Shown: positions 9,263-18,800 of the stretch, piece by piece
How positions within the stretch are numbered: position 1 is the first letter of the stretch
How the letters are laid out: the number at the start of each line of letters is the position of its first letter
From: Bacteroidales bacterium
Lineage (GTDB): Bacteria > Bacteroidota > Bacteroidia > Bacteroidales > WCHB1-69
DNA: 54,894 bases
Direction: 5' to 3'
Assembly: GCA_017651425.1 (NCBI GenBank)
Contig: JAGCCZ010000068.1
Location: 1-54,894 of the forward strand
Notes under the pieces: generated by a model
The model's input: the letters and a program-made list of their open reading frames with translations, nothing else
Databases searched by the model: none
What the model was told of the DNA's origin: nothing
Position numbers and translations under genes: made by a program

Positions 9263-11233
9263 ATGAATTTTAAGAACCCGATATCAAAGTTCAAGATTAA
9301 AAATATAGAATACAGTGTCGCCATTGTATTGATTATTATTTTGATGCTTGTGGTCAATGATGTCTTGCGGTTGTATATCGTGCGTCAGAATGCGATAGAC
9401 ACGGAAACCGAGCTGAATGATCTGGACAATCGGATCTCCAAGAGGCGCATTGAAAAGGAAAAGCAGTTGGTGGAGATTGCTGTGCGGGATTTTTCCAAGC
9501 TGGCAGAGCAGTACATCCGAGACAATCTTCCCGACAGTCTTTTCTCTGTGGCGCGGTTGACATTGGAGAGCAATGAACACATTTCATGTAGCGGCATCGC
9601 CTTTCGTCCCGATTATTTCGAGAATATGAAAGGCAGTTTCATACCATCCGCTTATCGCGACGGCGACACCATCCGCATCGATGTGTACAATGCACAACTG
9701 TTCAATTATTACCAGCGCGAGTGGTATCAAAGTTCCCTGGAAGCAAAAAAAGCGATATGGACGGATTCCTATATGGATGACACACATGGGATTCAGGTGT
9801 TCACGTATGCTTTCCCGCTTTGGGGCGGCTCGGACAGCATCATCGCCGTGTACTATGCGGACATGCCTGTGGCGTGGCTGGACGAAGCTTCTGTGGTTAA
9901 AACGACGTTGCGGGCACAAAGTGAGAAATTGCAGCGTCGAATGTGGGTCATGACCCTGCTGCTCATCTGTATCGACATTCTGCTTCTGGGCTTCATCTTC
10001 TGGATTGCACGGAAGATGGTGAATCATCTGCGTGATTCCGAAGAGTCCAAGGCCCGTTTGACAGGTGAACTGCGTGTGGCGGGCAACATTCAGCGGGGAC
10101 TGCTGCCCGCGTCGTTTCCGCAACGCAAGGACATTGTCTGCCATGCTTTGCTGACACCCGCCAAACAGGTGGGCGGCGACCTCTATGACTACCAATTGCG
10201 CGACGAGAAGTTCTTCTTCTGCATTGGCGACGTCAGCGGCAAAGGCGTGCCTGCTTCGCTGCTGATGGCCGTGATGAGCAGTGCTTTCCGCACATTAACT
10301 GACCGCGACAGCAAACCCGACCAAATTGTCGCCGCAATGAACAAGACCGTTATCGCAAGCAATTCGCAGAACATGTTCGTCACACTTTTCTTAGGCGTGC
10401 TCGATTTGCCGACAGGACGACTTCGTTTTTGCAATGCAGGCCATGGGTCTCCCATCATGCTGGTGGGAGCCGCCGAGGACTCGACTTGGCGTGTGGAACA
10501 TTTAGAGGTTGAGTCCAATTTGCCTGTGGGCGCCATGGAAAATTTCCCCTTTCAAGCGCAAGAAACAGTGCTTCCGGACGGTGCCACCCTGTTTCTTTAC
10601 TCCGATGGGTTGAACGAAGCTATGGATTGCAACCATGCGCTCTTTTCTGAGAATCGGGTGTTGGATGTGTTGCGGCGACTGACGCAGGCCAATGACATGG
10701 CCCCAGAACGGCTTATAACCGCCATGCAGTCGGAGGTAGCCCTTTTTGTGGGTGACACGGAGCAGAGCGACGATCTCACCATGTTAGCCTTGCAGTATCA
10801 CAAACCCGTCTCGGCCTTCAAGAGCATGCGCAGCTTGACGCTTCCTTGTGACGTGCAACGCATTCCCGAATTGAACAGTTTTGTGCAATCAGTGGGCCAG
10901 GAAGTCGGCATGAGCGAGTCGCCGCTGAAAGAGCTGCAGCTGGCCGCCGAAGAATTGGTGGTCAACGCCATGTCGTATGCCTATCCAATTGGGCATAAAG
11001 GAGATGTTTTGATAGAAGTCTCCTGGAATGCGGAAATGTTGCAACTGCGTCTTTCCGACAGTGGCAAACCCTTCGATCCGACAGCCTTGCCCGAGGCTGA
11101 CATCACCCTCTCTGTCGAGGAACGCAACATTGGCGGCCTGGGCGTCCACCTCGTCCGCCAGCTCACCGACAGCATCAATTACGAGCGAGTGAACGAAAGA
11201 AATGTTTTGACAATCAGTAAATCCATTAAATAA
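9263..11233 (+). CDS. Membrane Cache sensor - SpoIIE/RsbU-type PP2C phosphatase - RsbW-like HATPase
   Basis: A 656-residue three-part signalling protein. TM1 (about 19-39) and TM2 (about 229-249) flank an extracytoplasmic region whose pattern REWYQSSL...AIWTDSYMDD is typical of dCache ligand-binding domains. A SpoIIE-type PP2C phosphatase follows (about 265-512), with metal-binding aspartates in GGDLYDY (306/309), IGDVSGKG (323), LYSDGLNEA (448) and SDDLTML (503/504). The C-terminus (about 525-656) is a GHKL ATPase of the anti-sigma-kinase type: N box AAEELVVNA, G1 DSGKPFDP, G2 GGLGVHL. Phosphatase and kinase-like functions are thus fused. The STAS gene six bases downstream is the obvious substrate. 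It probably senses an external small molecule and sets STAS phosphorylation; the final target is not visible. Confidence 0.88.
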   Translation: MNFKNPISKFKIKNIEYSVAIVLIIILMLVVNDVLRLYIVRQNAIDTETELNDLDNRISKRRIEKEKQLVEIAVRDFSKLAEQYIRDNLPDSLFSVARLTLESNEHISCSGIAFRPDYFENMKGSFIPSAYRDGDTIRIDVYNAQLFNYYQREWYQSSLEAKKAIWTDSYMDDTHGIQVFTYAFPLWGGSDSIIAVYYADMPVAWLDEASVVKTTLRAQSEKLQRRMWVMTLLLICIDILLLGFIFWIARKMVNHLRDSEESKARLTGELRVAGNIQRGLLPASFPQRKDIVCHALLTPAKQVGGDLYDYQLRDEKFFFCIGDVSGKGVPASLLMAVMSSAFRTLTDRDSKPDQIVAAMNKTVIASNSQNMFVTLFLGVLDLPTGRLRFCNAGHGSPIMLVGAAEDSTWRVEHLEVESNLPVGAMENFPFQAQETVLPDGATLFLYSDGLNEAMDCNHALFSENRVLDVLRRLTQANDMAPERLITAMQSEVALFVGDTEQSDDLTMLALQYHKPVSAFKSMRSLTLPCDVQRIPELNSFVQSVGQEVGMSESPLKELQLAAEELVVNAMSYAYPIGHKGDVLIEVSWNAEMLQLRLSDSGKPFDPTALPEADITLSVEERNIGGLGVHLVRQLTDSINYERVNERNVLTISKSIK

Positions 11234-11239
11234 ATTTTT

Positions 11240-11539
11240 ATGACTACCATTATCATACAAGAAAACGGCATCATGATGGCCAAACTTGCGGGCGAACTTG
11301 ACACCGCCGCCGTGGTGCAAGTGGAGAAAGATCTCCAGCCCATTATGGAATCCGATATGGATGTTATCCTGGACTGCGAACAACTGACGTACATCAGCAG
11401 CAGCGGCCTTCGTCTTTTCCTGAGCGTGTTGAAAAATCAGAAAGCCAAAGACAAGAACGTGAGCATTATAAACTTGAACACCGATTTGCGACGTATCTTT
11501 GACATGACAGGGTTTAACAAGCTATTCGGTTTGGAATGA
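11240..11539 (+). CDS. STAS-domain anti-anti-sigma-type antagonist
   Basis: A 99-residue single-domain STAS protein of the SpoIIAA/RsbV type. The phosphorylation loop YISSSGLR (about 51-58) aligns with the DSSGLG loop of SpoIIAA, pointing to Ser54 as the phosphorylated residue. The N-terminal beta strand MAKLAGELDTAA also fits the family. In known systems such a protein is phosphorylated by an RsbW-type kinase and dephosphorylated by a PP2C phosphatase, both of which are present in the gene just before it. Its stop overlaps the start of the outer-membrane protein gene by four bases, tying it to the NRPS operon. No cognate sigma factor is encoded nearby, so the output may be a different binding partner. 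Confidence 0.88.
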   Translation: MTTIIIQENGIMMAKLAGELDTAAVVQVEKDLQPIMESDMDVILDCEQLTYISSSGLRLFLSVLKNQKAKDKNVSIINLNTDLRRIFDMTGFNKLFGLE

Positions 11540-12870
11540 GACAGGTTGTTTTTTTGCTGACATTTATGTGCAGCTTGCTGCTGTTGTCGTTGCCCTCCTC
11601 GGCACAGTCTCCCGACACAGTGAAGATCACGCCCGTCCCCGACATTGTACATTCGTTTTCTGTCAATGCCGACATGATGACACGTGGCGAATTTCGTTAT
11701 GGCGGCATGCAGGCCGAAGACCCCAACGATGTGATCAAGGATTATGCAGCCTTCTTCATGGAGCGTGTGCGGTTGCGTTTGGATTATCAGTACAAGTTTT
11801 TGAATATACGTCTTGCGCCCCAACATGCCGGCATTTGGGGACAGCAGGGCGGGGGAGCGTTCAAGCTTCACGAGGCCTGGATCAAGTTGACTGCCCACAA
11901 CGGCCTTTTCATGCAAGTGGGCCGACAAGCCCTGAACTACGATGATCAGCGCATCATCGGATCGGATGACTGGACGATGACAGCGGCCTCCCACGATATT
12001 GTCAAGGTCGGATTCGAAGGCAAGGGCCACAAGCTGCACCTGGTTGTCGCCTACAACCAGAATAATGAACGGCTCAACGGCGGCACCTTCTATGAGAACG
12101 GAGCCCAACCGTACAAGACAATGCAGACCTTATGGTATCACTATGACACCAAAATCAATCTCGGATTTTCGTTGCTCTTCATGAACGTGGGGGTGCAGGC
12201 GGGTAATGTGAATAATTATCAAACCAAATACCAACATGTCGCTGGCGCATTTCTTCAATATAGACCTCGCAATTGGAACATAGAGGGTTCCTTCTACTAC
12301 CAGTTCGGCAAGGAGGAACACAACATCCCCATTTCCGCCTACATGGGCAGTGGGAAGGCTGCATACGAAGCAGACAAATGGGGGGTGAGTGTGGGCTACG
12401 ACTACTTGAGCGGAGACCCGAACTTCCTTGTGCCCGCGGAAGGTCAGCTGGGGCTTATCCGTCATGAAACGATACGCGGTTTCTGCCCGTTGTTCGGCTC
12501 CCACCATAAATTCTACGGGGCGATGGACTTCTTTTATATGCAGACATACGTCAACGGTTTTACCCCAGGCTTGCAAAATGCTTTTTTATCAGGTTATTAC
12601 AGGCCTGTGCCTAAAGTGGACCTTACGGCTGCATATCATTTCCTGGCCACGGCCACAGCCATCAGAGACCATTCGAAAGCACTTGGCCATGAGCTGGAGT
12701 TGACCGCCTGCTGGAATATTCTTCCATTTGTGCAATTGTCCGGTGGATATACTTTTATGTTTGGTACCGAGACAATGGAATTCCTCAAAAGAAAGAATCC
12801 GTCTTCCCAACTCCATTGGGGATGGTTGATGCTGCGAGTGAATCCCGAACTGTTTAACTATAAAAAATAG
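11536..12870 (+). CDS. Alginate-export-type outer-membrane beta-barrel protein
   Basis: A 444-residue protein with a clear signal peptide (about 1-23, ending SSAQ). The remainder alternates hydrophobic and polar residues with many aromatics, as in a monomeric porin. It has the look of the alginate-export (AlgE-like) family as found in Bacteroidetes: RGEFRYGGM, a segment like FMERVRLRLDY near 75-85, and MQVGRQALNYDDQRIIG near 130-147. The barrel ends with aromatic-rich strands, last residues LFNYKK. The four-base overlap with the STAS gene and the 12-base gap to the NRPS gene place it inside the NRPS operon. It could export the peptide product or import a ligand; family membership is fairly firm and the cargo is unknown. 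Confidence 0.75.
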   Translation: MRQVVFLLTFMCSLLLLSLPSSAQSPDTVKITPVPDIVHSFSVNADMMTRGEFRYGGMQAEDPNDVIKDYAAFFMERVRLRLDYQYKFLNIRLAPQHAGIWGQQGGGAFKLHEAWIKLTAHNGLFMQVGRQALNYDDQRIIGSDDWTMTAASHDIVKVGFEGKGHKLHLVVAYNQNNERLNGGTFYENGAQPYKTMQTLWYHYDTKINLGFSLLFMNVGVQAGNVNNYQTKYQHVAGAFLQYRPRNWNIEGSFYYQFGKEEHNIPISAYMGSGKAAYEADKWGVSVGYDYLSGDPNFLVPAEGQLGLIRHETIRGFCPLFGSHHKFYGAMDFFYMQTYVNGFTPGLQNAFLSGYYRPVPKVDLTAAYHFLATATAIRDHSKALGHELELTACWNILPFVQLSGGYTFMFGTETMEFLKRKNPSSQLHWGWLMLRVNPELFNYKK

Positions 12871-12882
12871 CAGATTGAAAAA

Positions 12883-15800
12883 ATGAAACGAACAGCCCCC
12901 CTTATATCCTCTCAACTCGGCATCTATGCCGAATGTGTCGCTCACAAAGGTGAACTCTGCTACAATCTGCCGTTTATATTCGAAATTGACGGCTCTTTGG
13001 ATGGCGAGCGTCTGCGACAAGCCGTGATGGCCATGGTTCATGCGCATCCGGCCTTCTTTACAAGAATCGAATTGAACAACGATGGCGAACTCATGCAAAC
13101 CATTGACATGGACAACGAGACCTGGACGCTTGAATTGGAAGAGGTCTCGGACATCGAGGCCGAGAAGGCATCCTTCCCGCAACCCTTTGATTTGGAGGGC
13201 GGCCGCTTGTTCCGTTTTCGCCTTCTGCGCCAGGGCGACCGCTTTTACTTGTTGATGGATGTGCATCACATTATAAACGATGGCTCCTCGTTCCATAACA
13301 TGTTGCAGGAAATCTCCGCTGCTTACGAAGGCAACTCTATTGAGCCGGAAACGTTCTCTCTTATGGATATGGCATACGAGGAAGTCGAATTGCGAAAATC
13401 ACCTGCTTTTGAGGAGGGGAAAAAGTGGTATGCCCGGCATTTCGACTGTGGTGACACATGTACGGAACTTATCCCCGATTTGGAAGAGTCTGTTCCGCGT
13501 GATGGCATGAAAAGCCGTGTCCTGCAAACAAGACTGGAGGATATTGATGCTTTTTGCCGCGAAAAAGGCGTCTTCAAAAGCACTTTTTTCACAACGGCGT
13601 ATGCCTTTCTGCTGGCCAAATTTGTGGGCGACAAAGAGGCCCTGTTCAACACGGTCCACAATGGTCGCAGCGACAAGCGACTGGCACGTACACAAGGCAT
13701 GTTTGTCAAAACACTGCCTGTATATCTGAAGTTTGACGAGGAGACGACGGTTTTGCAGCTTATGCAATCCTGCCAGGATCTCATGACGGGCTGCCGTATG
13801 CACGAGATTTACTCGTACCGCGATTTGATGAACGACCTGCAACTGCGGATGGCCACGGACTTCGTGTGGCACGGGATGCTCCTGAGTGACGATACGATGG
13901 GCGGGAAACCGATGAAAGCGGAGCCCATTGGCGTGGAGACCCACCTCTCTCCGTTTTACTTGCGGGCTTACATCCTGGACGGGCAAGTACATCTGGATGT
14001 GGAGTACGACGCCGACAAATATTCCGACGCTTTCATCGACCAAATCATGGAAAGCTATGAAGCCGTCGTCGAAGGTTTTCTCTCGAAGGAACATCTTCGC
14101 GACATTGCCATTGCCGCCCAATCGCAACTTGCACTTTTGGACAGTTTTAACAACACGGATGTGCCGTATGACGACACGCAGAACATAGTTTCCCTCTTCC
14201 GTGAGCAGGTGCAAAAAACACCCGACAACGTGGCTGTTGTATTCAACGACAAACACTTTACATACAAAGAGCTTGACGAGCTTTCCGACAGAATCGCCGC
14301 TTTTGTTTCCCTCAAGGGGCTTGGGCGCGAGGATATTGTTTCGGTGTTGATCCCTCGAAACGAATGGATGGCCATTGCGTCGATGGGCATACTGAAAGCA
14401 GGCTGCGGATACCAGCCCCTCGACTCGTCATATCCCTCCGAACGGTTGAATTTTATGATGAAGGATGCCCATGTGAAGCTGTTGATTGCGGACGAGGCGT
14501 TGCGTTCCATCGTGAGCGAATACGATGGCGATGTGCTGCTGACTCAGGATATCGACAGTCTGCCCCATGCAACCCCGGAGGCGATGGAGCCCTCACCCGA
14601 CGACCTCTTCATCATGCTCTATACCAGTGGCACAACGGGAGTGCCCAAAGGCTGCCAACTGACACATCGAAATCTGGTGTGTTTCTGTCACATGTTCAAG
14701 CTCCATTATGATCTTGGCCCTCAAAACAATGTGGCCGCTTATGCATCATACGGATTCGATGCCAACATGATGGACATGTATCCCACCTTGACATCCGGTG
14801 CCACATTGCACATCATCCCCGAAGAGATTCGTCTGGACTTGATTGCCTTGAACGATTATTTTGAACAGAATCACATTACCCACTCCTTTATGACGACGCA
14901 GGTGGGCTACCAGTTCGCCACCACGATCGAGAATCACTCTCTGCTGCATTTGACGGTTGGTGGCGAGAAATTGGCATCCCTGACGCCGCCCGCATCATAT
15001 ACGCTCCATAATTGCTACGGCCCGACAGAGTGTACCATCTTCACGAACATCTATATCGTGAAAGAGAAGCTTCTCAACATCCCTATTGGCAAAGCGATGG
15101 ACAACGTGCATTTGTATGTCGTTGACCCGCAAGGCCATCGTTTGCCGGTAGGCGCTTCGGGTGAACTTTGTATCTCAGGGCCGCAAGTGAGTCGCGGCTA
15201 TCTGAATCGGCCCGAGAAGACGGCCGAGGTGTATGTGACGAATCCATACGAGACTGATGCAAAATATGCCCGCATGTACCGTTCCGGTGACATAGTACGC
15301 TACCTGCCCGACGGCAACATCCAATTTGTGGGCCGGCGCGACGGACAGGTCAAGATTCGGGGATTCCGCATTGAGTTAACCGAAGTGGAGGGCATCATCC
15401 GCCAGTTCCCCGGTATCGAGAATGTCACGGTACAGGCATTCGATGAAGAGGGTGGGGGCAAGTTCATTGCCGCCTATGTTGTCAGCGACCAGAAAATCGA
15501 CATCGAGGCGCTCAACCAGTTCATCATGGAAGAGAAACCACCCTATATGGTGCCCGCCGTGACGATGCAAATAGATGCCATCCCGCTCAACCAAAACCAG
15601 AAGGTTAACAAGCGTGCACTGCCAAAACCCGAAAAGAAAGCCGCCGCCGTGGAAGGGTCCAACGCACCGCTCAACGTGCTGGAACAGCAGATTAAAGAGA
15701 TCGTATCGGAGATTCTGGGACACGAGGACTTTGGCATCACGACAGTGCTGGGCTACGTCGGGCTGACCTCCATATCCGCCATCAAGTTGGCCGTGCAGGT

Positions 15801-18800
15801 CAACAAGAGATTCAATGTCGCTCTGGATGCAAAGTCTTTGGTGAAAAGCGGCTCCATTCAGAGCATTGAAAATGTGATATTGTCAAAACTCCTCCATCCG
15901 GACACGAGTGAAGTGGAGGGGAATGCGGATGCGGAGACGGTAACCACCACCACTTGCGGGTTGAGTCATGCCCAGACGGGCGTCTATTTCGACTGCATGA
16001 AAAATCCGCTCTCCACGTTGTACAACATCCCTATGAAAATAGGCTTTCCCGCCGATGCCGACACAGGCAGACTGGCCGAGGCGGTGCGGACACTCGTCAA
16101 GCTGCATCCCCAATTGACCGCCAGCTTCGGCAATGAGGGCGGAAATGTTGTGCAAACCACCCATCCCGACATGGAGATAGATGTTCCCATTGCAGAGATG
16201 GGAGAAGCGGAGCTTGCAGTACACAAACAGGACTTCGTCAAGCCATATAATCTGAAACAAGCCCCCTTGTGCCGCTTTGAGATTGTCCGGACGGAGAAGG
16301 GTGTCTGTTTGCTCTCCGACATGCACCATCTTGTCTCAGATGGCGGTTCCTACGACCTGTTCATCCGTCAGCTTTGCGACTTGATGGAGGGTAATGGCGT
16401 GGATGCCGAAAAATTGAGCTATGCCGCGTTTGTCAATGCGGAGAAAGAAGCCGAGCAGACGGATTCTTACGCCGAAGCCAAGCAATTCTTCCATGACCAA
16501 TTGTCGCAGGTGGATGGCGTCACGGAGCTTTCATCCGATCTCACCAACCCGCATGCCAACGGCACCGTGGGTTGTGTGAGCAGCCCCCTCGACTGGCTGT
16601 TTATCGATGAATACTGCCGCATGCATGGCCTCACACCGGCGCACCTGACACTGTCTGCTGTATATTATGTGCTTTCCCGTTTCGCCAACACAGAAGATAT
16701 CTGTATCACCACCATCAGCAGCGGACGCAGCAACCTGAGCATCCAAGACACCGTCGGAATGTTTGTCAACACGCTGGCTTTGAGTGCAAAAATTGAACAT
16801 CAGACGGTATCCGACTTTATCCGCCAAACCCGCGACAAGTTCGATGCCACTCTCTTGCACGAAAGCTATCCGTTTGCGCAAATCGCTGCTGACTATGGTC
16901 TCTCCGCCGAGATCATGTTCGCCTACCAAATAGGTGTCATCAACCATTACAGTGTCTCCGGCACAGAACTCTCTGTCGAAAGCATGGAACTGAACGTGCC
17001 CAAATTTCCGATTGCATTCTACATCAGGGAAGAAGACGGAAAACCGTGCGTGTCAGTTGAATACGATGACGGGCGCTATAGCAAGGGGATGATGCAGGAG
17101 ATGGCTGACTCCGTGGCCAACGTTGCCAAAGCATTTGTCGAGCAGCCCGATGCCGTGTTAGAGAGTGTCTCCCTGTTGGATAAGGCGCAGACAGATTTGT
17201 TGGATAGTTTCAACAAAACCGCTGTGCCATACGATGACACAGAAACCATTGTTTCCCTCTTCCGAAAATCTGTTCAAGCACATCCCCATGACACATCGGT
17301 TGTTTTTATGAACAGAAGTTACACTTATCAAGAGGTGGACGAGATCTCGGATCGTATTGCCGCATTCATTGCTTCAAAAGGGCTTGGGCACGAGGATGTG
17401 GTGTCGGTGCTGATACCGCGTTGTGAGTGGATGGCTATTGCCTCCTTGGGTGTGCTGAAAGCCGGCTGTGCCTACCAGCCGCTTGATCCGTCGTATCCTG
17501 CTGAGCGTCTGAACTTCATGATGCAGGACGCCCATGCAAAGATGCTCATTGCAGACCGGGAGTTGCGTTCCATCGTCAATGAATATGCCGGCGAGGTGTT
17601 GCTGACCCAGGATATTCCCAAATTGTCCGATAAGTCCCTCTCCTTGTCTGCGGCTAACCCGGAGATCAGGCCCCACGACCTCTTCATCCTGCTCTACACT
17701 TCAGGCTCCACCGGCACCCCGAAGGGGTGTCAGTGGGAGCATCGCAACATTGTGGCCTTCTGCCACTGGTATCACCGCAAGTTCGCGTTGACAGCGGACT
17801 GCCGCGTGTCGGCGTATGCATCCTACGGTTTCGATGCCTGCCAAATGGACATGTATTCCGCTCTGACGTGCGGTGCAGCCGTCTATATCATTCCTGAGGA
17901 CATTCGTTTGAACTTGCCGGAACTGAGTCGCTATTTCGAAGCACAGCAGATCACCCATGCTTTCATGACCACGCAGATTGCCTACCAATTCGCCACAACG
18001 CAACAGTGCGGCACACTGCGCTATCTGCTCACGGGCGGCGAGAAGTTGGCGGCACTCACCCCACCCGACAACTACACCTTGGTCAACATCTACGGCCCGA
18101 CGGAGACCACCATCTGCATTACCACCTTTGATGTGAAGGAGACCTTGAAGGACATTCCCGTCGGAAAGGCACTTGACAACATGCAGCTTTATGTTGTGGA
18201 CAAGCAGGGTAACCGATTGCCCGTAGGCGCGGCGGGCGAGCTGTGGGTGGCAGGCCCGCAGGTGAGCCGAGGCTACCTGAACCGTCCTGAAAAAACCGCC
18301 GAGACCTATATTCCCAATCCGTTTGGCCCCGGCACGGTCTATCGCACCGGTGACATCGTCCGCTTCCAACCCGATGGCAACGTGCAGTTCGTGGGACGCC
18401 GCGACGGCCAGGTCAAGATTCGCGGTTTCCGCATCGAACTGAAGGAGGTGGAAGCTGTCATCCGTCAGTTCCCCGACGTCAAGGATGTGACGGTGCAGGC
18501 CTTCGACTACGAGAATGGCGGCAAGTACATCGCTGCATACATTGTGAGCGACACGCAAATTGATGTGCCCCTGCTCAACCAGTTTATCGCGCGGCAGAAG
18601 CCCTCTTACATGGTGCCCGCCGCCACAATGCAAATCGATGCTATACCTTTGAACCAAAACCAGAAGGTGAACCGCAAGGCTCTGCCCGCACCCGTCATCA
18701 CGGCCGAGGAACGCGAGTATGTGGCACCCGCAAACGACTTGGAGAAGCTCTTCTGCGACATCTACGCTTCCATCTTGGCCATGGATAGGGTGGGGGCCTC

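Noticed and set aside
14143..18690. Possible assembly duplication in the NRPS because A1 and A2 are so similar
   Set aside because: The copies differ at many nucleotide positions and in pocket residues, and the flanking C and T domains are clearly different, so this is a true two-module gene.
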